A stretch of DNA of 64,000 nt from NCBI RefSeq assembly GCF_000620705.1, contig NZ_KK211171.1:58460-122459 (forward strand). The letters run 5' to 3'. A program made the position numbers and the translations under genes. This stretch comes from Nocardioides sp. URHA0020. Its GTDB lineage: Bacteria; Actinomycetota; Actinomycetes; Propionibacteriales; Nocardioidaceae. The notes beneath the pieces were generated by a model. It ran no database searches. It worked only from the letters and a program-made list of their open reading frames with translations, and was not told where the DNA came from. Positions 1-7,968 of the stretch are shown one piece after another. The first letter of the stretch is position 1. Each line of letters starts with the position of its first letter.

Positions 1-2
1 CC

Positions 3-479
3 GACGTGCTGACGACGTACGACGAGGCAGGCGGCTACGGCCACCCCGACCACGTGCAGGTGCACCGGGTCGGGCGGCGAGCGGCCGAGCTGGCGGGCAC
101 CGCGGTCGTGCTGGAGGCGACCCTCGACCGGGGCCTGATCGACCGGCTGGTGCGAACCCTCCGGCAGCTGTCGCGCGTGGTTCCGATGCCCGAGCTGCCA
201 GACATGAGCCATGCGTACACCGCACGCGCCGACCTCACGCACGAGGTCGACGTACGGGCTCATCTGGCGGCCAAGCTCGCATCCCTGCGTGCGCACGCGA
301 CGCAGGTGGGCGGTGGCGACAAACCCCGGACGCTCGCGCTCCTGCTCCGTCTCCCCCGACCGCTCGCCCGGAGCGTGCTGGGCCGGGAGTGGTTCCGGGA
401 AGTCGGACGACGGCCAGGGCCCCGCCTCGAGGACGACATCTTCGCGACGCTCCGTGCCGCACCTCACGGGGCGCGGTGA
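3..479 (+). CDS. PIG-L/LmbE-family deacetylase, C-terminal part (5' truncated)
   Basis: The frame is open from base 3 with no start in view, so the gene begins upstream of the window; the GTG at base 6 is only the first codon that could act as a start. The visible part opens with D-V-L-T-T-Y-D-E-A-G-G-YGHPDH, the second metal-site motif (GxGHPDH) of zinc-dependent PIG-L/LmbE deacetylases, a family that includes MshB (mycothiol synthesis) and Mca (mycothiol S-conjugate amidase). The upstream (A/H)HPDD motif lies outside. The remaining 130 residues are helical with an Arg-rich tail. Family known, substrate unknown; a mycothiol or sugar-N-acetyl substrate is inference. Confidence 0.8.
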   Translation, partial: DVLTTYDEAGGYGHPDHVQVHRVGRRAAELAGTAVVLEATLDRGLIDRLVRTLRQLSRVVPMPELPDMSHAYTARADLTHEVDVRAHLAAKLASLRAHATQVGGGDKPRTLALLLRLPRPLARSVLGREWFREVGRRPGPRLEDDIFATLRAAPHGAR

Positions 480-612
480 CGTCAGCACGGTGTCACGTCG
501 TGCAGTGCCGCTCGGCGCGTTCCCATCCGGGTTCGTCACGGCGTCCTGGTCGACGACCCGGGGGCAACAGCCGGTCAGGTCCATGGCAGGTCTCTGCGAC
601 CACCCTGGCCCC

Positions 613-864
613 ATGACCACCGAGCCGGGCCGCCGCTGTCTCGTCGTCGGCGTGCTCGACCCCGCGGCGCTGACGGCGGCGGAAGATGGGGACCTCCGCG
701 CCGTCCTGGGACCCGCTCGGAGGCGGGACCGGTCACGCCGAGCCGCTCCGGCACGGATGGTCACCACCGTCGGGCGGACTCGGCTGCGGGACGCCGCCTT
801 GCTCCTCCACGACACCGGCCCACTCCGCGAGCACGGCCTCGACGCCGCGCAGGTGCCCGCGTGA
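613..864 (+). CDS. Possible small ORF of unknown function (83 codons)
   Basis: An ATG-started frame whose TGA overlaps the GTG start of the next gene (GTGA), which is the only real support. The product has no recognised domain and is Arg/Ala rich in the middle, so it could be a decayed fragment rather than a gene. No ribosome binding site is visible; a CACCCT hexamer lies six bases before the ATG, one base off the leaderless -10 pattern seen elsewhere in this window. The rest of 480-860 shows nothing I can assign. Confidence 0.25.
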   Translation: MTTEPGRRCLVVGVLDPAALTAAEDGDLRAVLGPARRRDRSRRAAPARMVTTVGRTRLRDAALLLHDTGPLREHGLDAAQVPA

Positions 865-2384
865 CCTCCGTACTGACGCTGCCGGTCCGTCCGCCCAGCC
901 CGGGGAAGCTGGTGGAGCGGCCAGGGGCGGTCGGCGTGGCCGCCCTCGTCGGTGCCCTGATGTGGTTGCCGAACCTCGCCCGCCCACTGTCCTCCGACGA
1001 GGGCGGGTTCCTGCTCATCGCCTCACAGTGGTCGCCGGGTACGTCCCTGTACGGCGACTACTGGGTGGACCGGCCTCCGCTCCTGGTCGGCATCTTCCAG
1101 CTCGCCGACCTCGGCGGCGGGTTGCTCGCGCTCCGACTGATCGGTCTGCTCGCCGTGGTGGTCTCGGTGTTGCTCGCCGGCCGGATCGGCCACCTCGCCG
1201 CGCCCGGCGTACGCCGTGCTCCAGTGCTCGTCGCCGCGACCGCCGCGGTGTTCATGACCACGCCGCTCTTCGGCACCAGCGAGGTCGACGGCGAGCTGCT
1301 CGCCGTGCCGTTCGTGCTGGCCAGCGTCCTGTGCTCACTGCTTGCTCTGCAGGCAGTGCCCCCGGCGCGTACCCGCCAACGGCCTCGTTGGTCCTGGTGG
1401 ACGGTCGCTGGCGCATCCGCGATGGCCGCCCCGTTGGTGAAGCAAAGCATGGTGGACGGGTTCGTGCTGGCGGCGACCGTGATCCTGTGGTTGCTCACAC
1501 GCCGCCGGAACAGCGATGCCCTCCAGGCGACGACGTCCTTCGTGCTGGGCGCCGGTGGCCTGCTCGGTACCGTCCTCGCGTGGGCCGCGACTCGCGGGAC
1601 CGACCCAGCGGGGTTGTGGAACGCCGTCGTGGTCTTTCGGGCAGATGCGGCTGCGGTCATCTCGGCCCAAGCCAACTCCGCGACGCCGGGCCGCGCGATG
1701 TCGCTCACGGTCTCGTTCATCGCAAGTGGAGCGCTCGTCCTGGTGGTGCTGGCTTTCGTCCCGCGTCGCCTACTGACGGGCAGCCCAGATCAGCGCACCG
1801 CAGCGATGACGCATCCCGACATGCGGCTGCTTGCGGGCGCGGTTCTCGCGTGGGAGACCTTCGGCATCGCCTTCGGCGGCAGCTACTGGCTCCACTACCT
1901 GATCGGGCTCGTGCCCGGGCTGGTGCTGGCGACGACTGCCCTGGCACTGCGTGGGCCGGCCCGGGTGCCGTCGGCCACCGCGGTCCTCGCGTACGCCGGT
2001 GTCGTCGGGGTCATCTCGACTGCCGGGCTTGCTCTGCACGACCGGACCGTTCCTTCGGACGTGGAGGTGGCGCGCTACCTGTCGGCGCACAAGTCGCCCG
2101 GTGACACAGGCGTCATCGCCTTCGGCAACCCCGCGATCCTTCAGGCGGCCGGTCTGACCAGTCCCTACCAGCAGCTCTGGAGTCTCCCGGTGAGAGTGCT
2201 CGATCCGAACCTCACCGAGTTCACCCACGCGATCAGCGGGCCGCACGCCCCTACCTGGGCCGTCGTCAACGGGACCTCCCTCGCCACCTGGGGGGTGAAC
2301 ACCAGTCGTGCCCAGCCGGTCTTCGACCGGCAGTACCGGTTGGTCGAGGTTGCCAGGGACTACTTCGTCTACCACCTGCGGTAG
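861..2384 (+). CDS. GT-C (GT39/ArnT-like) membrane glycosyltransferase-like protein
   Basis: 507 residues with about ten hydrophobic segments. After the first membrane segment it carries SSDEGG (Asp46-Glu47) followed by YWVDRPPLL (67-75), the arrangement of the first extracytoplasmic loop of GT-C enzymes, where an acidic pair is catalytic and RPP/KPP follows. The family (PMT, ArnT, related actinobacterial proteins) transfers sugars from polyprenyl-phosphate donors to envelope acceptors at the outer face of the membrane. The final ~100 residues form a soluble tail. GTG start; it overlaps the small ORF upstream by four bases. Acceptor and donor cannot be told from sequence; a general 'membrane protein' label would also be fair. 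Confidence 0.7.
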   Translation: MTSVLTLPVRPPSPGKLVERPGAVGVAALVGALMWLPNLARPLSSDEGGFLLIASQWSPGTSLYGDYWVDRPPLLVGIFQLADLGGGLLALRLIGLLAVVVSVLLAGRIGHLAAPGVRRAPVLVAATAAVFMTTPLFGTSEVDGELLAVPFVLASVLCSLLALQAVPPARTRQRPRWSWWTVAGASAMAAPLVKQSMVDGFVLAATVILWLLTRRRNSDALQATTSFVLGAGGLLGTVLAWAATRGTDPAGLWNAVVVFRADAAAVISAQANSATPGRAMSLTVSFIASGALVLVVLAFVPRRLLTGSPDQRTAAMTHPDMRLLAGAVLAWETFGIAFGGSYWLHYLIGLVPGLVLATTALALRGPARVPSATAVLAYAGVVGVISTAGLALHDRTVPSDVEVARYLSAHKSPGDTGVIAFGNPAILQAAGLTSPYQQLWSLPVRVLDPNLTEFTHAISGPHAPTWAVVNGTSLATWGVNTSRAQPVFDRQYRLVEVARDYFVYHLR

Positions 2385-2393
2385 CCCTCCTGG

Positions 2394-2759
2394 TCACAGC
2401 AGCGCAACCCCAACAATCACTCGCCCGGCCAGCACGAGACCGGCGGTCCACATCACCCCGGTGCACAGCGATGCCACCGCGTACCACCCGGCGGTATCGG
2501 CTCGGGCCAGCAACCCCAGAGGATCGCGCGGGGGCGGCAGGCCCCCGAGGCGGGCGACCTGGTCACCGGTCACTGCCGCAACGGTCAGCCACCAGACCGC
2601 CTCCACCACGGAGAGATGGACGTCGCCCCAGGACGTCGCAGCACCGGCGGTGACCACGAGACAGTCCGCGGCGATTCCGAGACGGACCGCCAGCCCGTGC
2701 TCGGCTACCAGCACGGCCATCACGACCAGCAATGCAGTCGGCTCATACAGCGGGCCCAT
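2394..2759 (-). CDS. Small four-helix membrane protein, unknown function
   Basis: 121 residues starting MGPLYEPTALLVVM, with hydrophobic stretches near residues 8-24, 30-43, 48-62 and 90-120 and little charge apart from one cytoplasmic-like loop (QVARLGGLPPPRDP). Its stop lies 9 bp from that of the convergent GT-C gene. The ATG was chosen because a TAGCGT hexamer sits 7 bases upstream, the same leaderless-promoter arrangement found before several other genes here. The frame can be extended much further upstream, but that part is low-complexity charged sequence antisense to the next gene and looks like a shadow. No family recognised. Confidence 0.55.
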   Translation of the reverse strand: MGPLYEPTALLVVMAVLVAEHGLAVRLGIAADCLVVTAGAATSWGDVHLSVVEAVWWLTVAAVTGDQVARLGGLPPPRDPLGLLARADTAGWYAVASLCTGVMWTAGLVLAGRVIVGVALL

Positions 2760-2766
2760 CTGCGAG

Positions 2767-2772
2767 ACGCTA
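2767..2772 (-). promoter_or_regulatory. -10 box (TAGCGT) of leaderless type
   Basis: TAGCGT on the minus strand, seven bases before the ATG of the small membrane protein. The match to the TAG(G/C)NT-N6/7-start pattern found at other genes in the window is the support; no -35 was assigned. Confidence 0.45.
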
Positions 2773-2897
2773 GGCGTCCGAACCTGCCTCCCACCTGAAT
2801 GGCATGTGGTCCACCCCCGACACGACGCACTTCTTGGCGACGACCTTGACGGGACCTGAGTTCTGCGGCCGGCGCCGAACGCGCGGCAGTCAGGTTG

Positions 2898-4199
2898 ATG
2901 GCAGCCTCGACACGCGAGCGTGCCGGCATGATCGAGTACCCCACCAATGCCGAACGAGTCGACGCCGCGCGCCGGATGCTCAACAAGGTCCCCGAGGTCA
3001 CCATCTGGTTCTGGGTGATCAAGATCCTCTGCACCACGGTTGGCGAGAGCTTCGCTGACTGGATCAACATGACGCTCGGCGTCGGCCTGGTGAACACGGC
3101 GATCATCTTCACCGGGATCTTCGCTGCAGTGCTTGCGGTCCAGATGCGCCTGAACCGGTACGTCCCGCTGCCCTACTGGCTCACCGTGGTCGTCGTGAGC
3201 GTCACCGGCACCCTCTACACCGACATCCTCACCGACCAGCTGGGTGTGCCCCTGTGGTTCAGCACCACGGTCTTCGCAGCCCTCTTGGCGGCCGTCTTCG
3301 GAGTCTGGTGGGCCCGCGAGCGGACGCTCTCGATCCACTCGATCGTGACAGTGCCGAGGGAGGCCTTCTACTGGCTCGCGGTCCTCGTGACCTTCGCACT
3401 GGGCACCGCCGCCGGCGATTGGACCCTGGAACTGACGGGCTGGGGTCCAGGGAAGTCCGTGCTGCTGCCGCTCACCCTCATCGGCATCGTCACGCTTGTG
3501 TGGCGTCTGGGTGCCAACGAGGTCCTGACGTTCTGGCTCGCCTACATCTTGACCCGACCGCTCGGAGCCAACATCGGAGACTGGCTCGCGACCCCGTCGA
3601 GCGAGAAGGGCCTGGGGCTGGGCACGTTCGCCACGAGCATCGTCTTCCTGGCCGCCATCCTGGTGACGGTCGTCTACCTGAGCGTCTCGAAGGCCGACGT
3701 CATCGAGGACCACGACGCCCGACCGACCGGACGCTACGCGAGGCCCGAGCGTCAGCGGCTGTTGCTAGGTGCCTTGGTCGCAGTCGGGCTCGCCACCCTT
3801 GGCCTTCTGACGTGGGCCAACCAGCAACCCCACACCAGCGCCCTGGCCGCCGAGGAGGGGAGCGCGCCGAGCTGCTCCGGCTCCCCGCTCAACCAGACCC
3901 AAGCCACCCACCACGTGGCCGTCAGCTTCCCCGCCGACTCGGTCAAGAGCTATCGGACCATCACGACCGACACGTTGGCCCTCGTCAGGTCGGGCGACGC
4001 CGCGGGCGCTTCGAGTCGGGCTACCGACCTCGAGACCGCGTGGGACGACGACCAGGACGCGCTCCAGAGCAAGGACTGTCGAGCATGGACGTACGTCGAC
4101 CAGCAGATCGACCCGGTCCTGTCGGCCGTGCGCGCCTCCCACCCGGACAGCGCCATCGAGGAGCGGACCCTGGACGCCCTCCTGTCCACGTTGGGGTAG
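2898..4199 (+). CDS. DUF347/COG4705 membrane protein with extra C-terminal soluble domain
   Basis: 433 residues. Residues 31-260 are a multi-span membrane domain with repeated two-helix units: FWVIKILCTTVGESFADW (38-55), then VTGTLYTDIL, TFALGTAAGDW and TRPLGANIGDW. The recurring T-x-x-x-G/T-x-x-x-D-W signature is that of the DUF347 four-repeat family (COG4705), whose transport role is not established. After a cytoplasmic linker and an eighth or ninth membrane segment comes an unusual ~130-residue tail, probably extracytoplasmic, with two Cys (CSGSPL and KDCRAW) that could form a disulfide. ATG at 2898 was taken; TTG 2895 and ATG 2928 are alternatives, and the last leaves the conserved domain intact. 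Confidence 0.75.
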   Translation: MAASTRERAGMIEYPTNAERVDAARRMLNKVPEVTIWFWVIKILCTTVGESFADWINMTLGVGLVNTAIIFTGIFAAVLAVQMRLNRYVPLPYWLTVVVVSVTGTLYTDILTDQLGVPLWFSTTVFAALLAAVFGVWWARERTLSIHSIVTVPREAFYWLAVLVTFALGTAAGDWTLELTGWGPGKSVLLPLTLIGIVTLVWRLGANEVLTFWLAYILTRPLGANIGDWLATPSSEKGLGLGTFATSIVFLAAILVTVVYLSVSKADVIEDHDARPTGRYARPERQRLLLGALVAVGLATLGLLTWANQQPHTSALAAEEGSAPSCSGSPLNQTQATHHVAVSFPADSVKSYRTITTDTLALVRSGDAAGASSRATDLETAWDDDQDALQSKDCRAWTYVDQQIDPVLSAVRASHPDSAIEERTLDALLSTLG

Positions 4200-4388
4200 C
4201 AGGCCACCCAGCCCGACCTGATGGCCGCTCCTGCACGCGCCGGGCCACGGGGGCGAGAGCCAGGTGAGACGAAGAGCGGGACGCCCAGGCATCAGGCCAG
4301 CCAAGCCGCCCAACGACGGCGCAGCGCAGTGCGCGCGTTGCCCGGTGTTGGCCCCGGTGTTGCCCGAGCGAGAATCTGGCCGAAATGC

Positions 4389-4431
4389 AGAAGGGGCCCA
4401 GCCCAGCTTTTCGCTGGACAGGGCCCCTTCT
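4389..4431 (-). terminator. Hairpin downstream of tRNA-Glu
   Basis: Eleven-base perfect inverted repeat AGAAGGGGCCC / GGGCCCCTTCT (4389-4399 and 4421-4431) with a smaller CAGC/GCTG hairpin in the loop. It lies nine bases past the 3' end of tRNA-Glu on the same strand. The following T tract is short (ATTT), so it may be a weak terminator or a 3'-processing structure. Confidence 0.6.
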
Positions 4432-4439
4432 CCGCTCTG

Positions 4440-4512
4440 TACCCCCGACCGGATTCGAACCGGCGCTACCGCCTTGAGAGGGCGGCGTGCTAGGCCGCTA
4501 CACAACGGGGGC
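4440..4512 (-). tRNA. tRNA-Glu (CTC)
   Basis: Minus-strand cloverleaf of 73 nt without encoded CCA. Acceptor GCCCCCG pairs with CGGGGGT (a G-U at position 1-72), discriminator A. The anticodon arm CCGCC-CTCTCAA-GGCGG gives anticodon CTC, reading GAG. The T-arm has GGTTCGAATCC. It lies downstream of gltX, the synthetase that charges it, and tRNA-Gln lies between them. Confidence 0.95.
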
Positions 4513-4574
4513 GTGTGTCCTGGAGAGACTCCCGGACAACCTGCGAAACTCTAGCCGGAGCTGTCGTGACGCAC

Positions 4575-4600
4575 AAAATCGCGGCCCGCGAGGGCCGCGA
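4575..4600 (-). terminator. Intrinsic terminator after tRNA-Gln
   Basis: On the minus strand TCGCGGCCC / GGGCCGCGA form a 9-bp stem with a 4-base loop, immediately followed by TTTT, starting seven bases after the 3' end of tRNA-Gln. Confidence 0.8.
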
Positions 4601-4606
4601 TCTCAG

Positions 4607-4678
4607 CTGGGATACTAGGACTCGAACCTAGAATAACTGGACCAGAACCAGTCGTGTTGCCAATTACACCATATCCCA
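4607..4678 (-). tRNA. tRNA-Gln (CTG)
   Basis: Minus-strand cloverleaf of 72 nt without encoded CCA. Acceptor TGGGATA pairs with TATCCCA, discriminator G. The anticodon arm ACTGG-TTCTGGT-CCAGT gives CTG, reading CAG. The T-arm has GGTTCGAGTCC. It ends in its own terminator, so tRNA-Glu probably has a separate promoter in the ~95 bp between them. Most actinobacteria charge this tRNA indirectly through GltX and GatCAB (known; not shown here). Confidence 0.95.
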
Positions 4679-4719
4679 ATGGCAGTGCTTTTCGGCTCGT
4701 CTCCGAGCCGGGAGAAACC

Positions 4720-5670
4720 TTACACGCGAGGGCTGGAGCCCTCCAAAACGCCCGCCCCAGCGGCCGTCTCGGTGGTCGTCCTGAGCCGCATCAGACGCGA
4801 CGCCCAGAGCACCAGACCGAGGTAGACCAGCGACTGCGTGAGCGTCACCGGGATGCTCCACCAGGTGCCGCCGGTCGGGTTCAGGGTCGATGCCATGTCG
4901 CTGTAGGCGAGCGCCAGGCCGAACGCCAGCCAGTTGTTCAGCACGTGCATCGCGATGCCGGCCTCCAGGCCCCCGGTCAGCACGACGGCCAGCCCCGCGA
5001 CGATGCCGAAGGCGAACCGGTCGAAGAAGATGGGTGCGCTCTGGCTGCCGTGCGCGAGGGCGAAGAGCAGGGCCGGGAAGAAGACCGCCGCCCAGGGACG
5101 ACCGAAGACGTTGCCGAACGCCTGGGTCAGGTAGCCGCGGAAGGCGTACTCCTCCCCCGCCGCCTGCAGCGGGGTCAGCAGCAGCACGACCAGGAGGTAG
5201 TCGCGGGTGGTCGAGGTGAAGTCGTTGAGCTTGCCGCTCATCTCCACGCCGTCGTTCGCGGAGGCCGGCACCAGCGCGGAGACGACCAGGGTCGCGAACA
5301 GCCCGGCGACGGCCAGCCCGAAGCAGACCAGCAGCCAGCGCCAGCGGATCCGCGGCGCGATCGAGGCCAGCCATCCCGGTCGCAGCCCGTGCAGCACCCG
5401 GGTGAGCAGCCACGCGACCGGGATCGCGCAGGCCAGGGACACGTTGAGGTACGCCAGGCCCGCGGGCGTGGGGTCGTCGAAGTCGGTGATCCGGGTCAGG
5501 CCGTCGGCCACGTCCTGGCCCGCGATCGCGAAGCCGAGTGCGAACGGCACCTGGACCAGCACGGGGACGATGACCAGGAACGCCGCCACCAGCGCGAAGA
5601 CGCCGAGGAACGGGCGCCAGACGCCGGACCGGCCGCCCCGCTGGACGAGGTAGTAGGGCAGCCCCGCCAT
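4720..5670 (-). CDS. CPBP-family (CAAX-like) intramembrane metalloprotease homologue
   Basis: 316 residues, about eight membrane segments. The three CPBP motifs are present: EEYAFRG (Glu173-Glu174, Arg178), ALAHG (His207) and HVLNN (His242, Asn246), which form the glutamate-activated, metal-free or metal-binding active site within the membrane in this family. The start was set at the ATG one base after the gltX stop (TGA-C-ATG), which suggests translational coupling to gltX. The role of most bacterial members is unknown; some act in bacteriocin immunity or exopeptide processing. It lies between gltX and the tRNA-Gln gene. Confidence 0.8.
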   Translation of the reverse strand: MAGLPYYLVQRGGRSGVWRPFLGVFALVAAFLVIVPVLVQVPFALGFAIAGQDVADGLTRITDFDDPTPAGLAYLNVSLACAIPVAWLLTRVLHGLRPGWLASIAPRIRWRWLLVCFGLAVAGLFATLVVSALVPASANDGVEMSGKLNDFTSTTRDYLLVVLLLTPLQAAGEEYAFRGYLTQAFGNVFGRPWAAVFFPALLFALAHGSQSAPIFFDRFAFGIVAGLAVVLTGGLEAGIAMHVLNNWLAFGLALAYSDMASTLNPTGGTWWSIPVTLTQSLVYLGLVLWASRLMRLRTTTETAAGAGVLEGSSPRV

Positions 5671-5671
5671 G

Positions 5672-7138
5672 TCAGCCCAGGGCGCTCTGCAGTCGCGCCA
5701 ACGAGCGGTCGCGACCGAGCAGCTCCATCGACTCGAAGAGCGGCGGCGAGATGCGACGGCCGGTGACGGCCACGCGGACCGGACCGAAGGCGTTGCGCGG
5801 CTTGAGACCCATCGCCTCGACGAGCTCGGCCTGCAGCGCGTCCTGGATCGCGGCGGTCGACCACGAGGGCAGCGACTCGAGGGCGTCGAGGGCACGTCGT
5901 ACGACGGCGCGCCCGTCGTCGCCGAGCAGCTTCTCCGCGTCGGCGGGGTCGACGGTGAACGCCGCGTCGTCGACGAAGAGGAAGCCGAGCATGTCGACGG
6001 CCTCGGTCAGCTTGTTGATGCGCTCGGCGACCAGCGGCATCGCCTGCTCCAGCAGCTCGGCGTCGGCGTCGCTGATCGGGTCGGAGACGACGCCGGCGTC
6101 CTTGAGGTAGGGCAGCGCCCGGTCGGTGATCTCGTCGACCGACAGGAGCCGCATGTGCGACGCGTTGATGGCGTCGGCCTTCTTGATGTCGAAGCGCGCC
6201 GGGTTGGGGTTCACGTCGGCGATCTCGAAGGCCTCGACCATCTCCTCCAGCGAGAAGACGTCGCGGTCCGCGGCGATCGCCCAGCCCAGCAGCGCCAGGT
6301 AGTTGAGCAGCCCCTCGGGGAGGAAGCCCTGGTCGCGGTAGGCCAGCGCGTGCGCCTCGGGGTCCCGCTTCGAGAGCTTCTTGTTGCCCTGCCCCATCAC
6401 GTAGGGCAGGTGCCCGAACTCCGGCTTCTGCTTGGCGATGCCGAGCTCGATCAGCGCGTCGTACAGGGCGAGCTGGCGTGGCGTGCTGGAGAGCAGGTCC
6501 TCGCCGCGCAGGACGTGGGTGATCTCCATGGAGGCATCGTCGACTGGGTTGACCAGCGTGTAGAGCGGGTCGCCGTTGGCGCGGCAGAGCGCGTAGTCGG
6601 GGACGAACTGGGTCTCGAACGTCACGTCGCCGCGCACCAGGTCGTGCCAGGTGATCGAGCCGTCGGGCATCCGGAAGCGGACGACGGGCTTGCGGCCCTC
6701 CGCCTCGAAAGCCCCGCGCTGCTCGGCGGAGAGGTCGCGGCAGAAGCCGTCGTACCCGAGCACCTTGGAGCCGGAGGCCTTGCGGCGCGCGTCGACCTCC
6801 TCATTGGTGCAGTAGCAGTCATAGGTGTACGACGAGGCGGCCAGCCTGGCCAGGGCGTCGGCGTACAGGTCGCCGCGCTCGCTCTGGCGGTACGGCGCGT
6901 GCGGGCCACCGACCTCGGGACCCTCGTCCCAGTCGAGGCCGAGCCAGCGGAAGAGGTCGAGCAGCGCGTCGTACGACTCCTGGGTGCTGCGCTCCTTGTC
7001 GGTGTCCTCGATGCGCACGACGAAGGTGCCGCCGTGGTGGCGGGCGAAGGCCCAGTTGAAGAGCGCCGTGCGGACCAGGCCGACGTGCGGACTGCCCGTC
7101 GGGCTGGGGGCCATCCGGACGCGGACCGGGCTGTTCAT
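5672..7138 (-). CDS. gltX: Glutamyl-tRNA synthetase
   Basis: 488 residues, normal for bacterial GluRS. The class I 'HIGH'-type motif reads PSPTGSPHVG (11-20) and the 'KMSKS'-type motif NKKLSKRD near residue 255; between them is a zinc-region-like stretch with YDCYCTNEEVDARR. It attaches glutamate to tRNA-Glu and, in organisms without GlnRS, to tRNA-Gln for later amidation. Its ATG overlaps the stop of the FAH-family gene by four bases (ATGA), so both are probably on one transcript with the CPBP gene. The FAH-gltX order is conserved in actinobacteria including mycobacteria (Rv2993c-Rv2992c). Confidence 0.97.
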   Translation of the reverse strand: MNSPVRVRMAPSPTGSPHVGLVRTALFNWAFARHHGGTFVVRIEDTDKERSTQESYDALLDLFRWLGLDWDEGPEVGGPHAPYRQSERGDLYADALARLAASSYTYDCYCTNEEVDARRKASGSKVLGYDGFCRDLSAEQRGAFEAEGRKPVVRFRMPDGSITWHDLVRGDVTFETQFVPDYALCRANGDPLYTLVNPVDDASMEITHVLRGEDLLSSTPRQLALYDALIELGIAKQKPEFGHLPYVMGQGNKKLSKRDPEAHALAYRDQGFLPEGLLNYLALLGWAIAADRDVFSLEEMVEAFEIADVNPNPARFDIKKADAINASHMRLLSVDEITDRALPYLKDAGVVSDPISDADAELLEQAMPLVAERINKLTEAVDMLGFLFVDDAAFTVDPADAEKLLGDDGRAVVRRALDALESLPSWSTAAIQDALQAELVEAMGLKPRNAFGPVRVAVTGRRISPPLFESMELLGRDRSLARLQSALG

Positions 7139-7944
7139 CGCTGTGCCACCTTGTTCGTGAGGGTGCCGAGGCCGGCGATCGAGATCTCGACCTCGTCACC
7201 GACCTCCATGGGACCGACACCCTCGGGGGTGCCGGTGAGGATGACGTCGCCGGGCAGCAACGTCATCACGCTGGAGATGTAGGCGATCAGCGCGGGGATG
7301 TCGAAGATCAGGTCCTTGGTCGACCCGTCCTGCTTCAGGTCGCCGTTGAGGTAGGTCTGGACGCTGCGGCCCTCGGCGAAGTCGTGCGGGTCCAGGTCGG
7401 TCTCGATCCAGGGGCCGAGCGGGCAGAAGGAGTCGAAGCCCTTCGCCCGGGTGAACTGGACGTCGCCCTTCTGCAGGTCGCGCGCCGTCACGTCGTTGGC
7501 GATCGTGTAGCCGTGGATCACGTCGGTCGCCTGCTCGGGAGGCACGTCGCGACAGATCCGGCCGATCACCACGGCGAGCTCGCCCTCGAAGTGGAGGTTC
7601 TTGGTCTGCGGCGGGTAGAAGATCGGGTCGCCCGGCCCGACCACGCTGGTGTTGGGCTTGAGGAACATCAGCGGCTCGGTCGGGACGTCGTTGCCGAGCT
7701 CGGCGGCGTGCGCGGCGTAGTTGCGGCCGATGCCGACGACCTTGCTGCGCGGGAGCACGGGCGCCAGCAGGCGGACGTCCTCGAGCCGGTGCTCCTGGTC
7801 GAGCAGCTTCACGCCGACGTACAGCGGGTCGCCCGCCAGCGCGACGACGACGCTCTCGGGGTCGGGCTGGCCGAACTGGTCGACCTCGCCCGTGACCACG
7901 CCGTACATGGGGTCCTCGCCGGTGGTGAATCTCGCGATGCGCAC
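7135..7944 (-). CDS. Fumarylacetoacetate hydrolase (FAH)-family protein
   Basis: 269 residues. The C-terminal FAH catalytic domain shows VGIGRNYAAHAAELG, the metal-ligand segment FEGELAVVIG, NDVTARDLQ and the terminal TGTPEGVGPM. Family members (2-hydroxyhepta-2,4-diene-1,7-dioate isomerase, acylpyruvase, oxaloacetate decarboxylase) cleave or isomerise 2-oxo acids with Mg2+. The position upstream of gltX matches mycobacterial Rv2993c, so a housekeeping acylpyruvase/oxaloacetate decarboxylase role is more likely than aromatic catabolism (inference). GTG start with TAGGCT six bases upstream, hence probably leaderless. Confidence 0.85.
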   Translation of the reverse strand: MRIARFTTGEDPMYGVVTGEVDQFGQPDPESVVVALAGDPLYVGVKLLDQEHRLEDVRLLAPVLPRSKVVGIGRNYAAHAAELGNDVPTEPLMFLKPNTSVVGPGDPIFYPPQTKNLHFEGELAVVIGRICRDVPPEQATDVIHGYTIANDVTARDLQKGDVQFTRAKGFDSFCPLGPWIETDLDPHDFAEGRSVQTYLNGDLKQDGSTKDLIFDIPALIAYISSVMTLLPGDVILTGTPEGVGPMEVGDEVEISIAGLGTLTNKVAQR

Positions 7945-7950
7945 CCGGGG

Positions 7951-7956
7951 AGCCTA
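7951..7956 (-). promoter_or_regulatory. -10 box (TAGGCT) of leaderless type
   Basis: TAGGCT on the minus strand, exactly six bases before the GTG of the FAH-family gene. It would drive the FAH-gltX-CPBP unit. Confidence 0.55.
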
Positions 7957-7968
7957 TCGACCCTGCCG

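Noticed and set aside
686..2104. 472-codon open frame overlapping the GT-C gene in another frame
   Set aside because: Arg/Gly-rich without hydrophobic pattern; the 861-2384 frame has membrane helices and a GT-C motif and starts at a coupled GTG.
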